This document shows positions 9,410-17,667 of a stretch of DNA of 64,000 nucleotides, piece by piece (within the stretch, counting starts at the first letter, position 1; every line of letters starts with the position of its first letter). The position numbers and the translations under genes were made by a program. The stretch lies in contig CAWKDD010000002.1 of the NCBI GenBank assembly GCA_963848335.1, positions 124,001-188,000 on the forward strand, written 5' to 3'. The notes beneath the pieces were generated by a model that saw only the letters and a program-made list of their open reading frames with translations, did no database searches and was not told the DNA's origin. This DNA comes from Chersky-840 sp963848335. GTDB lineage: Bacteria; Actinomycetota; Acidimicrobiia; Acidimicrobiales; UBA8190.

Positions 9410-9762
9410 GCGCCACCAAGGCGGGTACCGCCGGCGCGTCCGGGAGCCACCTCCGGGTGACCCAGGTGCGATCGGGCATCAGCACCAAGCCCAAGCACCG
9501 CGGCACGCTGCGGGCCTTGGGCCTGCGCGGCGTGGGCCGCAGCCGGGTGCTTCCCGACCGCCCCGACGTCCGCGGCATGATCGCCCGCGTCCCCCACCTC
9601 GTCTCCGTGGAGCCCGCCGGTGCGGAGGAGGCCGCCGACCAGGCGGCGCGCTCGGACACGGCGCGCCGGGCCCGGCGCGTCTCGGAGGGGGCCGTCACCG
9701 AGACACCGGACGCGCCCGCTGCTCCCCGCAGGGCGCGCCGCACCGACAAGGAGTCCGCATGA
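9406..9762 (+). CDS. rpmD: 50S ribosomal protein L30 with C-terminal extension
   Basis: L30 normally has about 60 residues; this one has 118. The core LRVTQVRSGISTKPKHRGTL, then GLRGVGRSRVLPDRPDVRGM and IARVPHLVSVEP, spans residues 14-67. The remaining 50 residues are an Ala/Arg/Glu-rich tail (ARRARRVSEGAVTETPDAPA) of unknown role. GTG 9406 overlaps the rpsE stop (GTGA) and the stop overlaps the rplO ATG, so the extension is in frame and genuine. Confidence 0.93.
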   Translation: MSATKAGTAGASGSHLRVTQVRSGISTKPKHRGTLRALGLRGVGRSRVLPDRPDVRGMIARVPHLVSVEPAGAEEAADQAARSDTARRARRVSEGAVTETPDAPAAPRRARRTDKESA

Positions 9763-10247
9763 AACTCCACGACCTGCGCCCGCCCGCGGGCGCCAACCGC
9801 CCCAAGCGCCGGGTCGGCCGTGGCATCGCCGGCAAGGGCGGCAAGACGGCGGGCCGGGGCACCAAGGGCACCGGGGCCCGTGACAACGTCAAGCCCGGGT
9901 TCGAGGGCGGCCAGCTCCAGCTGGCCCAGCGCGTCCCCAAGCTCAAGGGGTTCCACAACCCGTTCCGCGTGTCGTACGCGGTGGTCAACCTCGACACGCT
10001 CGAGGGTTTCGCCGGGGACGAGGTGACGCCGGCCACCCTCGGTGCGGCTGGCCGCGTGCGCAAAGGCGCCCTGGTCAAGGTGCTCGGCCGGGGGGAGCTG
10101 CACCGGGCTGTGCGGGTCCAGGTCCACGCCGTGTCGGGTTCGGCCCGCGCCGCCATCGAGGCCGCCGGGGGGAGCGTCGAGATCCTGCCCCCGCCCTTCG
10201 GTCACGGGCGTCCGCCGGCGCGGGGCAACGCGCTCACCAACCGGTAG
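9759..10247 (+). CDS. rplO: 50S ribosomal protein L15
   Basis: Late-assembly large-subunit protein. 162 residues: MKLHDLRPPAGANRPKRRVG, the glycine-rich GIAGKGGKTAGRGTKGTGAR and the GFEGGQLQLAQRVPKLKGF signature (about residues 46-64). The C-terminal half has the usual alternating hydrophobic pattern. The ATG overlaps the rpmD stop. A 42-base gap with a strong ribosome binding site separates it from secY. Confidence 0.97.
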   Translation: MKLHDLRPPAGANRPKRRVGRGIAGKGGKTAGRGTKGTGARDNVKPGFEGGQLQLAQRVPKLKGFHNPFRVSYAVVNLDTLEGFAGDEVTPATLGAAGRVRKGALVKVLGRGELHRAVRVQVHAVSGSARAAIEAAGGSVEILPPPFGHGRPPARGNALTNR

Positions 10248-10289
10248 CCTCTTACTCCCGGGTACGGCTGGCGGCGAGGAGGAGGGGCG

Positions 10290-11579
10290 TTGCTCTCGAG
10301 CTTGAAGAACATCTTCAAGGTCCCCGACCTGCGCAACAAGGTCCTCTTCACGCTGCTCGTCATCGGGATCTACCAGCTCGGGGCGAACCTCATCGTCCCC
10401 TTCATCTCCATCAAGCAGGTCCAGGCCCTCGAGGCCCAGGCCAAGTCGGCGGGCATCCTGGGCTTCCTCAACCTGTTCTCGGGGGGTGGGCTGCTGCGGA
10501 TGGCGCTGTTCGGGCTGGGGATCATGCCCTACATCACCAGCTCGATCATCATCCAGCTCCTTTCGACGGTGATCCCCAAGCTCGAGGAGTGGCGCGACCA
10601 GGGCGCGGTCGGGCAGAAGAAGATCACCCAGACGACCCGGTACCTCACCATCGGTCTGGCCCTGCTGCAGTCGGCCGGGCTGGTCTACGTGTTCCACAAC
10701 GGCAGCGGCGACCTCCTCGGTGGCAAGAGCATCGACCTCATCCCCAACTTCACCTTGTGGCGGGCGGGCTTCATCTGCCTGACGCTCACGGCGGGGACGG
10801 CCTTCGTGATGTGGCTCGGTGAGCTCATCACCCAGCGCGGCATCGGCAACGGCATGTCCATCATCATCTTCGCCAACGTCACCGCCGGCATCCCCGCCGG
10901 AGGCACGGCCGTGCTCACCCAGGGCGGGAGCCTCAAGTTCGGGGTCATCGTGGCCGTGACGCTGGTGCTGCTGGTGGTGGTGGTCTTCATGGAGCAGGGC
11001 CAGCGGCGCATCCCCGTTACCTTCGCCAAGCGGGTGGTGGGCCGACGCCAATACGGCGGGTCCTCCACCTACATCCCGCTCAAGGTCAACCAGTCCGGGG
11101 TCATCCCCATCATCTTCGCCAACTCCCTCCTCTACATCCCCGTGCTGCTGGCCAACATCATTCCCTGGACGGGGTTCCGGACCTTCGTGAACAACCACAT
11201 CACACCCACGAGCCTGCTGTACGTGATCTCCTACGGCGTCTTGATCTTCGCTTTCACCTTCTTCTACGTGTACGTGGCGTTCGACCCGCACCAACAGGCC
11301 GACATCATCCGCAAGCAAGGCGGCTACATCCCGGGCATCCGGCCCGGACCGCCCACGGAGCGCTATTTGGCGCGCATCCTCAACCGCATCACCGTTCCCG
11401 GAGGCTTGTACCTGGCCGTGGTGGCCGTGCTTCCGTCGCTGCTCATGGCGTTGTGGAACATCCAGGGCTACCCGTTCTACGGGACCACGTTGCTGATCGC
11501 CGTAGGTGTATCGCTCGAGACGATGCGCCAGATCGACAGCCAGCTCATGATGCGGAACTACGAGGGTTTCCTCAAGTAG
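10290..11579 (+). CDS. secY: Preprotein translocase subunit SecY
   Basis: The channel-forming subunit of the Sec translocon in the inner membrane. 429 residues with about ten hydrophobic segments, beginning VLFTLLVIGIYQLGANLIVP near residue 14. Family motifs include GGLLRMALFGLGIMPYITSS (plug and TM2 region) and the cytosolic loop GQRRIPVTFAKRVVGRR, with the basic loop before TM9 near GIRPGPPTERYL. The TTG start at 10290 is preceded by the strong site GGAGGAGGGG. It is the last spc-type gene, followed closely by adk and map as in most actinobacteria. Confidence 0.98.
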   Translation: MLSSLKNIFKVPDLRNKVLFTLLVIGIYQLGANLIVPFISIKQVQALEAQAKSAGILGFLNLFSGGGLLRMALFGLGIMPYITSSIIIQLLSTVIPKLEEWRDQGAVGQKKITQTTRYLTIGLALLQSAGLVYVFHNGSGDLLGGKSIDLIPNFTLWRAGFICLTLTAGTAFVMWLGELITQRGIGNGMSIIIFANVTAGIPAGGTAVLTQGGSLKFGVIVAVTLVLLVVVVFMEQGQRRIPVTFAKRVVGRRQYGGSSTYIPLKVNQSGVIPIIFANSLLYIPVLLANIIPWTGFRTFVNNHITPTSLLYVISYGVLIFAFTFFYVYVAFDPHQQADIIRKQGGYIPGIRPGPPTERYLARILNRITVPGGLYLAVVAVLPSLLMALWNIQGYPFYGTTLLIAVGVSLETMRQIDSQLMMRNYEGFLK

Positions 11580-11585
11580 CTGACT

Positions 11586-12260
11586 GTGGTACCCGGCGTC
11601 AGGCTCGTGGTCCTCGGCAAACAGGGGGCCGGCAAAGGAACTCAGTGCGTGCGATTGTCGCACCACTACGTCGTGCCGCACATCTCCACGGGAGACATGC
11701 TGCGCGCCGCGGTGAAGACCGGCTCGGCCCTGGGGCTCAAGGTGCGCGAGACGATGGACCGCGGCGAGCTGTTGGGAGACGACATCATCATCGAGATGGT
11801 CGCCGAGCGTCTCAGCGAGCCCGACGCCCGGGCGAGGGGCTTCATCCTCGACGGCTGCCCGCGTACCACGCGTCAGGCGCAGTCCGTCGCCGCCCTGCTG
11901 GCGCCGGGGACCCTCGACCTCACCGTGGACATCGAGGTCCCCACGGCACAGGCTCTGCGCCGGCTGGCCAGCCGGCGGGTGTGCACCGACTGCGGCGCCA
12001 ATTACTCGGTGTCGAACCCGCCCAAGGTCAACTGGATGTGCGACGTGTGCGGTGGTGAGGTCATCCAGCGCCAGGACGACACCGAGGACGCCATCCGTCG
12101 GCGCCTCGAGCTCTACGAGCGCCAGACCACGCCGCTCATCGAGTGGTACGAGTCCCACGGGCAACTGGCCAAGGTCAGCGGCGTGGGGTCGCCCGATGCC
12201 GTGCTGCGCCGCGTCATCCGGGCCGTGGAGGAGCGTCGGGGCAGGGGCAACTCCCGATGA
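11586..12260 (+). CDS. adk: Adenylate kinase
   Basis: Interconverts ATP, ADP and AMP in the cytoplasm. 224 residues. The P-loop GKQGAGKGTQ is at residues 11-20, the AMP-binding ISTGDMLR near 34-41, and DGCPRTTRQA near 87-96. The LID holds two zinc-type pairs, CTDCG and CDVCG (about residues 133-156), so this is the long, zinc-bearing form. GTG 11586 lies six bases after secY. Its TGA overlaps the map ATG. Confidence 0.97.
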   Translation: MVPGVRLVVLGKQGAGKGTQCVRLSHHYVVPHISTGDMLRAAVKTGSALGLKVRETMDRGELLGDDIIIEMVAERLSEPDARARGFILDGCPRTTRQAQSVAALLAPGTLDLTVDIEVPTAQALRRLASRRVCTDCGANYSVSNPPKVNWMCDVCGGEVIQRQDDTEDAIRRRLELYERQTTPLIEWYESHGQLAKVSGVGSPDAVLRRVIRAVEERRGRGNSR

Positions 12261-12997
12261 GGCGCACCGCCGAGGAGATCGCCAAGATGCGACGGGCCGG
12301 CCGGGTGGTGGCGGAGATGCACTCGGCCACCAGGGAGGCGGCCAGGCCGGGGGTGACCACCGCCGAGCTCGACGCCGTGGCCCGGGAGGTCCTGGCCCGC
12401 CGGGGTGCGAAGTCCAACTTCCTGCACTACCGCGGGTACCCGGCGGTGATCTGCACCTCGCCCAACGACATGATCGTCCATGGCATCCCCGGTGCCTACG
12501 TCCTGGAGGAGGGCGACATCCTGTCGATCGACTGCGGTGCCATCATCGAGGGGTACCACGGGGACGCCGCCTTCACCATGGCGATCGGGGAGGTGTCGGG
12601 CGAAGCCGCCCGCCTCATCGAGACCACCGAGCGCAGCCTGTGGGCCGGGATCGACCAGCTGCGCAGCGGGAGCCGCCTCAACGAGGTGGGTCGGGCCGTC
12701 CAGGCCGTGGCCGAGGGGGCGGGGTTCTCGGTGGTGCGGGAGTACGTCGGGCACGCCATCGGGACCGCCATGCACGAGGAGCCCCAGGTTCCCAACTACT
12801 GGCCGGGCCAGGGCGGACCCATGCTCAAGTCGGGCATGGTCTTCGCCGTCGAGCCCATGGTCAACGCCGGAGGCCCCGCCACCCGGGTCCTCGAGGACGG
12901 ATGGAGCGTGGTCACCGCCGACGGCAGGCTGTCGGCCCACTTCGAGCACTCCATCGCCGTCACCGAGGACGGGCCCGAGGTCCTCACCCTCCCCTGA
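12257..12997 (+). CDS. map: Methionine aminopeptidase, type I
   Basis: Removes the N-terminal methionine from new proteins. 246 residues. The metal ligands are visible in order: the Asp pair in DCGAIIEGYHGDAAF, His in GHAIGTAMHE, Glu in FAVEPMVNAGG and Glu in AHFEHSIAV. The short N-terminus without a zinc finger marks the bacterial type I form. The ATG overlaps the adk stop; gene order secY-adk-map-infA is standard. Confidence 0.97.
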   Translation: MRRTAEEIAKMRRAGRVVAEMHSATREAARPGVTTAELDAVAREVLARRGAKSNFLHYRGYPAVICTSPNDMIVHGIPGAYVLEEGDILSIDCGAIIEGYHGDAAFTMAIGEVSGEAARLIETTERSLWAGIDQLRSGSRLNEVGRAVQAVAEGAGFSVVREYVGHAIGTAMHEEPQVPNYWPGQGGPMLKSGMVFAVEPMVNAGGPATRVLEDGWSVVTADGRLSAHFEHSIAVTEDGPEVLTLP

Positions 12998-13038
12998 GGA
13001 CACCGGGCCCGGTCCGGGCCCGCCACCGGGGTCCGCGG

Positions 13039-13060
13039 CCGGCCAGGACGCCCTGGCCGG
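13039..13060 (+). terminator. Hairpin after map
   Basis: A 9-bp perfect stem (13039-13047 with 13052-13060) and ACGC loop, 41 bases after the map stop, followed by aagcggattt. The GC-rich stem with a short T stretch suits a terminator or attenuator between the secY-adk-map part and infA. A second GC palindrome sits at about 13004-13022. Confidence 0.5.
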
Positions 13061-13076
13061 AAGCGGATTTGGGCGC

Positions 13077-13082
13077 TATGCT
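13077..13082 (+). promoter_or_regulatory. Candidate -10 box of the infA-rpsM-rpoA operon
   Basis: TATGCT, the best -10 match in the 247-base gap between map and infA, directly after the hairpin. The -35 (tggccg, 17 bases upstream) is poor. The transcript would have a leader of about 155 bases. Confidence 0.4.
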
Positions 13083-13232
13083 GGTAGGTCGGCTCGCCGA
13101 GTGGAGGCCCCCCCTCCGGTCTCGGTCGGCGGTGGGCCGAACCACCGCCGGCGCAATCGGGTCCTCGGGGCCGGCCGGGCGGCATCCCGGCCAAAGGTGT
13201 CCCGGAGCGCGGCGTGCCAGTCGACGAGAACG

Positions 13233-13238
13233 AGGAGG
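13233..13238 (+). promoter_or_regulatory. Ribosome binding site fixing the infA CTG start
   Basis: AGGAGG six bases before a CTG codon at 13245. The spacing is ideal for CTG and no ATG, GTG or TTG occurs at the position required by the conserved IF-1 length. Confidence 0.6.
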
Positions 13239-13244
13239 AGTGAC

Positions 13245-13469
13245 CTGCCCAAGCCCAAGGAGGATGCGATCGTGCTCGAGGGGACGGTCGTCGAGCCGCT
13301 CCCGAACGCCATGTTCCGTGTCGAGCTCGAGAACGGCCACAAGGTGCTGGCGCACAGCTCGGGGAAGATGCGCATGCACCGGATCCGGATCCTCCCGGGC
13401 GACCGGGTGCAGGTGGAGATCACGCCCTACGACCTGAGCCGCGGGCGGATCACCTACCGGTACAAGTAA
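13245..13469 (+). CDS. infA: Translation initiation factor IF-1, apparent CTG start
   Basis: IF-1 blocks the A site during initiation. The product from CTG 13245 is 74 residues (LPKPKEDAIVLEGTVVEPLP as written), with the OB-fold signature NAMFRVELENGHKVLAHSSG and the end LSRGRITYRYK. IF-1 is nearly always 72-74 residues and begins with a short charged segment before the first strand, which fits only this codon. A GTG at 13197 would add 16 unrelated residues; GTG 13269 would remove the first strand. AGGAGG lies six bases upstream. A miscalled base (ATG read as CTG) is the alternative. Confidence 0.88.
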   Translation: MPKPKEDAIVLEGTVVEPLPNAMFRVELENGHKVLAHSSGKMRMHRIRILPGDRVQVEITPYDLSRGRITYRYK

Positions 13470-13531
13470 CAGGTACGGGCGGGTGGGGTCCCGGTTCGGG
13501 GCAGGGAAGAGTTCGAGGCAGGGAAGAAGCG

Positions 13532-13645
13532 ATGAAAGTTCGACCGAGCGTGAAAGCGATCTGTGAGAAGTGCAAGGTCATCCGGCGCAACGGCCGGGTG
13601 ATGGTGATCTGCGCCAACCCGCGGCACAAGCAGCGCCAGGGCTGA
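13532..13645 (+). CDS. rpmJ: 50S ribosomal protein L36, zinc form
   Basis: The 37-residue product MKVRPSVKAICEKCKVIRRN continues GRVMVICANPRHKQRQG. Three cysteines and one histidine (CEKC, C, H) give the zinc-binding C+ form. GGGAAGAAG precedes the ATG as ribosome binding site. The position between infA and rpsM is the standard one. Zinc-bearing forms of S14, S4, L24 and L36 all occur in this window. Confidence 0.96.
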   Translation: MKVRPSVKAICEKCKVIRRNGRVMVICANPRHKQRQG

Positions 13646-13690
13646 GAGCCCGGCCCCCGAGCGACCAGGACGAGAGGAGCGGCAACACAA

Positions 13691-14071
13691 GTGGCACGGA
13701 TCTCCGGTGTGGACATCCCCCGCGAGAAGCGGTTGGAGGTGTCGCTCACCTACATCTTCGGCATCGGCCGGACCCGGGCGCAGCAGACCATCGCCGGGAC
13801 CGACCTCAACGCCGACACCCGCGTGCGGGACCTCACCGACGAAGAGGTCGCCCGTCTGCGGTCGTACATCGACACCAACTTCAAGGTGGAAGGCGACCTC
13901 CGCCGGGACATCGCCCAGGACATCAAGCGCAAGATGGAGATCGGCTGTTACGAAGGGGTGCGCCACCGCAAGGGCCTGCCCGTCCACGGCCAACGGACCC
14001 ACACCAACGCCCGCACCCGTAAGGGCCCGAAGAAGACGGTCGCCGGCAAGAAGAAAGTACGGAAGCACTGA
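13691..14071 (+). CDS. rpsM: 30S ribosomal protein S13
   Basis: S13 contacts the P-site tRNA and the large subunit. 126 residues: ARISGVDIPREKRLEVSLTY, then IFGIGRTRAQQTI, the block CYEGVRHRKGLPVHGQRTHT (about residues 87-106) and a basic end. GTG 13691 follows a purine-rich gagaggag site. Its TGA shares its A with the rpsK ATG. Confidence 0.97.
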   Translation: MARISGVDIPREKRLEVSLTYIFGIGRTRAQQTIAGTDLNADTRVRDLTDEEVARLRSYIDTNFKVEGDLRRDIAQDIKRKMEIGCYEGVRHRKGLPVHGQRTHTNARTRKGPKKTVAGKKKVRKH

Positions 14072-14502
14072 TGGCCAAGGCGACCAAGGCGACCAAGGCG
14101 GCCAAGTCCTCGAAGTCCGCGGCAGTACGCAGGCCCCGCAAGCGCGAGCGCAAGAACGTCGCCTACGGGGTGGCGCACATCAAGAGCTCGTTCAACAACA
14201 CCATCATCTCGATCTCCGACCACGAAGGGAACGTCCTGGCCTGGGCCTCGGCGGGGAACGTCGGGTTCAAGGGATCACGCAAGTCCACTCCCTTCGCCGC
14301 CCAGCTGGCTGCGGAGCAGGCGGCCCGCCGTGCCATGGAGCACGGCGTGCGCAAGGTGGACGTGCTGGTGCGCGGCCCCGGGTCCGGTCGCGAGACCGCC
14401 ATCCGCTCGCTCGCCGCCGTCGGCATCGAGGTCGCAGGCATCAAAGACGTCACCCCCATCCCGCACAACGGCTGCCGTCCCAAGAAGCGGCGCCGGGTCT
14501 AG
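14071..14502 (+). CDS. rpsK: 30S ribosomal protein S11
   Basis: S11 lies on the platform near the mRNA exit. 143 residues, with a 25-residue Lys/Ala-rich N-terminus (MAKATKATKAAKSSKSAAVR) that includes a short in-frame repeat of AKATK. The core has VAHIKSSFNNTIISISDHEG, GFKGSRKSTPFAAQ and the C-terminal signature IKDVTPIPHNGCRPKKRRRV. The start overlaps the rpsM stop. Confidence 0.97.
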   Translation: MAKATKATKAAKSSKSAAVRRPRKRERKNVAYGVAHIKSSFNNTIISISDHEGNVLAWASAGNVGFKGSRKSTPFAAQLAAEQAARRAMEHGVRKVDVLVRGPGSGRETAIRSLAAVGIEVAGIKDVTPIPHNGCRPKKRRRV

Positions 14503-14527
14503 CGGGAACGGAAGGAGCACCACCGCA

Positions 14528-15175
14528 ATGGCGCGTTACACCGGTCCCGTCTGCCGCCTCTGTCGGCGCGAGCGGACCAAATTGTTCCTGAAGGGCGAGC
14601 GCTGCTACTCGCTCAAGTGCCCGGTGAGCGAAGCGGTCACCGACCGCCACAGCCGCGCCTACCCGCCCGGCGAACACGGCCGCGACCGCATGCGCCAGGG
14701 ATCGGAGTACCTGGCCCAGCTGCGGGAGAAGCAGAAGGCCCGCCGTATCTACGGGCTCTTGGAGCGGCAGTTCCGCAACCTCTACGCCGAGGCCAGCCGG
14801 CAGCCGGGCATCACGGGGGAGAACCTCCTGCGTCTGCTGGAGCTGCGCCTGGACAACGTCACGTTCCGTGCCACCTGGGGTGCCAGCCGGGCCCAGGCCC
14901 GCCAGCTGGTGCGCCACGGGCACATCCTGGTGAACGGCAAGCGGGTGACGATCCCCAGCTATCGGGTGCGTCAGGGAGACGTCGTCTCCCTCAAGCCTTC
15001 GTCGCGCGAGCTGTACTTCGTCCGGAGGAACCTCGACACCCTGGACCGCCCGCTGCCCCTGTGGCTCGAGGCAGGCGAGAACCGCACCCAGGTGCGCGTC
15101 ACGACGCTTCCCGACCGTGAGCACATCGACGAGCCGGTCCGCGAGTCGCTCATCGTCGAGCTCTACTCCAAGTAG
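14528..15175 (+). CDS. rpsD: 30S ribosomal protein S4, zinc form
   Basis: S4 nucleates assembly of the small subunit and acts as translational repressor of the alpha operon in several bacteria. 215 residues. The N-terminal zinc site is complete: CRLCRRERTKLFLKGERC followed by SLKC. The S4 domain RQLVRHGHILVNGKRVTIPS lies near residues 130-149. GGAAGGAG precedes the ATG. Confidence 0.97.
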   Translation: MARYTGPVCRLCRRERTKLFLKGERCYSLKCPVSEAVTDRHSRAYPPGEHGRDRMRQGSEYLAQLREKQKARRIYGLLERQFRNLYAEASRQPGITGENLLRLLELRLDNVTFRATWGASRAQARQLVRHGHILVNGKRVTIPSYRVRQGDVVSLKPSSRELYFVRRNLDTLDRPLPLWLEAGENRTQVRVTTLPDREHIDEPVRESLIVELYSK

Positions 15176-15248
15176 CCCTGGCCCACCTCCGAGCCCCGCA
15201 CTCCGAGCCCCACCCACTCAGCCCTCACGACACCCAGGAGCCAGTCGC

Positions 15249-16187
15249 ATGCTCATCATCCAGCGCCCCACCGTCGAGGCCATCGGCGAGGAGGAGGCCA
15301 ATCGCCAGCGGTTCGCGGTCAGCCCTCTCGAGCCCGGTTTCGGCCACACGCTCGGAAACTCGATCCGTCGGACCCTGCTGTCCTCGATCCCCGGGGCGGC
15401 GGTGACCCAGGTCAGGTTCGACGACGCCCTGCACGAGTTCACCACCCTGCCCGGCGTGAAAGAGGACGTCACCGACATCATCTTGAACCTCAAGGACGTC
15501 GTCCTGCGCGTGCACGCCGATGACGCCGTCACCCTGCGCTGTGACAAGAGGGGCCCGGGGGACGTTTCCGCCGGCGACCTGCAGCTCACCGCGGACGTGG
15601 AGGTCCTCAACCCGAACCTCCACATCGCCACCCTGAACGGCAAGGGACGTCTGGCCATCGACGTCACGGTGGAGCGGGGCCGCGGCTACGCCTCGGCCGA
15701 GCGCAACAAGCGCTCGACCACGATCGGGGTCATCCCGGTCGACTCGATCTTCTCGCCGGTCCGGCGGGTGGCCTTCTCGGTGGAGCCGGTCCGGGTCGAG
15801 CAGTCCACCGACTTCGACCGCCTCGTGCTCGACATCGAAACCGACGGGTCGCTCACCCCGCGCGAGGCTCTGGCCTCCGCCGGCGACACGCTGCGCTCGC
15901 TGGTGGGCCTGGTCGCCGACCTCGAGGAGGAGCCCCAGGGCCTGGAGCTGGGCGAGGTGGGGACCTCGACGAGCGGCTCGCCCGACCTGGACCTCGCCAT
16001 CGAGGACCTCGACCTGTCCGAGCGGCCCCGCAACTGCCTCAAGCGCGCCCAGGTCAACACCATCGGCGAGCTGGTGGAGCGGACGGCCGAGGATCTCCTG
16101 GCCATCACCAACTTCGGCCAGAAGTCCCTCGACGAGGTGATCCAGCGTCTCGACGAGCGGGGCCTGTCCCTTCGGGTCAAGGACTGA
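15249..16187 (+). CDS. rpoA: DNA-directed RNA polymerase subunit alpha
   Basis: Alpha dimerises to start polymerase assembly; its C-terminal domain reads UP elements and activators. 312 residues. The N-terminal domain shows PLEPGFGHTLGNSIRRTLLS (about residues 31-50) and the C-terminal helix-hairpin region RPRNCLKRAQVNTIGELVER and NFGQKSLDEVIQRLDERGL. AGGAG lies eight bases before the ATG. It stands in the usual place between rpsD and rplQ. Confidence 0.98.
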   Translation: MLIIQRPTVEAIGEEEANRQRFAVSPLEPGFGHTLGNSIRRTLLSSIPGAAVTQVRFDDALHEFTTLPGVKEDVTDIILNLKDVVLRVHADDAVTLRCDKRGPGDVSAGDLQLTADVEVLNPNLHIATLNGKGRLAIDVTVERGRGYASAERNKRSTTIGVIPVDSIFSPVRRVAFSVEPVRVEQSTDFDRLVLDIETDGSLTPREALASAGDTLRSLVGLVADLEEEPQGLELGEVGTSTSGSPDLDLAIEDLDLSERPRNCLKRAQVNTIGELVERTAEDLLAITNFGQKSLDEVIQRLDERGLSLRVKD

Positions 16188-16193
16188 GCGGCG

Positions 16194-16547
16194 ATGCGCG
16201 GCACACCCCGGAGGGGTCGGCGACTGGGTGGCGACGCGGCGCACCAGAAGGCCATGCTCGGCAACCTGGTGGCCTCGCTCATCGCCGCGGAGTCCCTCGT
16301 GACGACCGAGGCCAAGGCGAAGGCCTTGCGTCCCGTGGCCGAGAAGTGCATCACCGCCGCGGTGAAAGGTGGAGTGCACCGACACCGCAACGTGGTCTCT
16401 TTGATCAGGGACAAGGACATGGCGCACAAGCTGTTCGTGGAGATCGCGCCGCGCTACTCGGACCGGCCCGGCGGCTACACCCGCATCCTCAAGCTCGGCC
16501 CCCGACAGGGTGACAGCGCGCCCATGGCGCGCATAGAGCTGGTTTGA
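16194..16547 (+). CDS. rplQ: 50S ribosomal protein L17
   Basis: L17 lies near the exit tunnel. The 117-residue product is the plain short form: RRLGGDAAHQKAMLGNLVAS, the signature VTTEAKAKALRPVAEKCIT and the end RYSDRPGGYTRILKLGPRQG. Unlike several other ribosomal proteins here it has no C-terminal tail. The stop overlaps the truA TTG start. Confidence 0.97.
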   Translation: MRGTPRRGRRLGGDAAHQKAMLGNLVASLIAAESLVTTEAKAKALRPVAEKCITAAVKGGVHRHRNVVSLIRDKDMAHKLFVEIAPRYSDRPGGYTRILKLGPRQGDSAPMARIELV

Positions 16548-17482
16548 CCCTGTTCGATCCCGACCTCGCGGACGCCCACGGCGCCACCGCCGAGGTGGGG
16601 TCGGCGCCGGGCGGATCGAGCCCGGGCCCCGAAGCACCTCGAGACCCCGCGCCCGCCCCGACGGCTCGTCCGGCGCCTCGGGACGGGGTCCCGGCCGCGA
16701 CCACACGGCTCCGGCTGACCCTGTCCTACGACGGAGCCGGGTTCCGGGGCTTTGCGGCGCAACCGGGCCAGCGCACCGTGGCGGGGGAGCTGGCCGGTGC
16801 CATCGGTGTAGTGGTGGGCCACCGGGTGGAGCTCGTGTGTGCGGGGCGCACCGATGCCGGAGTGCACGCCCTGGGCCAGGTGGTGCACGTCGACGTACGC
16901 GAGGACGTCGACATCGCCCGCTTGGTGCGCTCGGTCAACACCCTTCTCAAGCCCTCCGTCGTGATCAGGTCGGCCGACCCGGCGGCGCCGGGATTCGACG
17001 CCCGCCGCTCGGCCCGGTCCCGGCGCTACCGCTACCTGATCCTCGAGGACGTGGTCCCGGACCCGCTCCTCGCTCCGCTGTCGTGGCACGTGCCGGGCCC
17101 GCTCGACCTCCGCGCCATGTCCAGCGCGGCCGACGCGTTGTTGGGGGAGCACGACTTCCGGGCCTTTTGCCGGCGGGTGCCCGGCACCGAGCCCGGGACA
17201 CCCATCCCCCGGCGGGTGCTCGACGCCCGCTTCACCGAGGTCCCCGTCCGGGCCGGCGAGCTCGGGCCGGATGCCCACCTGCTCCGGTTCGACATCGCGG
17301 CCACCTCGTTCTGCCACCAGATGGTGCGGTCGGTGGTGGGGGCCCTGGTCGAGGTCGGCCGGGGCCGGCGCCGTGCCTCGGACGTGCACTGGATGCTCCA
17401 GAGCGGCGACCGGTCCCGGGTGGGGGGTGTGATCGCCCCGCCCCAGGGCCTGTGCCTGGTCGGGGTGGAGTACGGAACGTGA
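16544..17482 (+). CDS. truA: tRNA pseudouridine(38-40) synthase TruA
   Basis: Converts uridines 38-40 of the anticodon arm to pseudouridine. The catalytic Asp is in CAGRTDAGVHALGQVVH (about residues 100-116). RLTLSYDGAGFRGFAAQPGQ marks the first domain and FCHQMVRSVVGALVEVGRG the C-terminal one. TTG 16544 overlaps the rplQ stop and gives 312 residues, about 45 more than usual at the N-terminus; that part is Pro/Ala-rich and a later start cannot be excluded. Gene order rpoA-rplQ-truA-rplM is common. Confidence 0.95.
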   Translation: MTLFDPDLADAHGATAEVGSAPGGSSPGPEAPRDPAPAPTARPAPRDGVPAATTRLRLTLSYDGAGFRGFAAQPGQRTVAGELAGAIGVVVGHRVELVCAGRTDAGVHALGQVVHVDVREDVDIARLVRSVNTLLKPSVVIRSADPAAPGFDARRSARSRRYRYLILEDVVPDPLLAPLSWHVPGPLDLRAMSSAADALLGEHDFRAFCRRVPGTEPGTPIPRRVLDARFTEVPVRAGELGPDAHLLRFDIAATSFCHQMVRSVVGALVEVGRGRRRASDVHWMLQSGDRSRVGGVIAPPQGLCLVGVEYGT

Positions 17483-17520
17483 GGGCGTCTTTCCCCCTGC
17501 GTCCCGGGCCCCGGGGGCGC

Positions 17521-17549
17521 TTGCCCGGTACGGCTTCAGCGCCTAACGT
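17521..17549 (+). promoter_or_regulatory. Promoter of rplM-rpsI
   Basis: TTGCCC (17521-17526), 17-base spacer, TAACGT (17544-17549). This is a near-ideal sigma-70-type layout in the 185-base gap between truA and rplM, giving a leader of about 110 bases where L13-type autoregulation could act. Confidence 0.6.
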
Positions 17550-17667
17550 TGTCCGCCGGCTTCGTGCAGGAACCGCCCGCTCCGAGGGTGGTCCCGCATG
17601 CCGGCACCCGAGCCCCAGGTGGCGGTGACGCCCGTCCGGGCCCGGGACACAAGACGAGGATTCCTGC

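Noticed and set aside
9282..12164. Very long antisense open frame (about 960 codons) opposite rplO, secY and adk
   Set aside because: Shadow of high-GC codon use; the opposite strand has clear ribosomal, SecY and Adk proteins, and the translation lacks any family motif.
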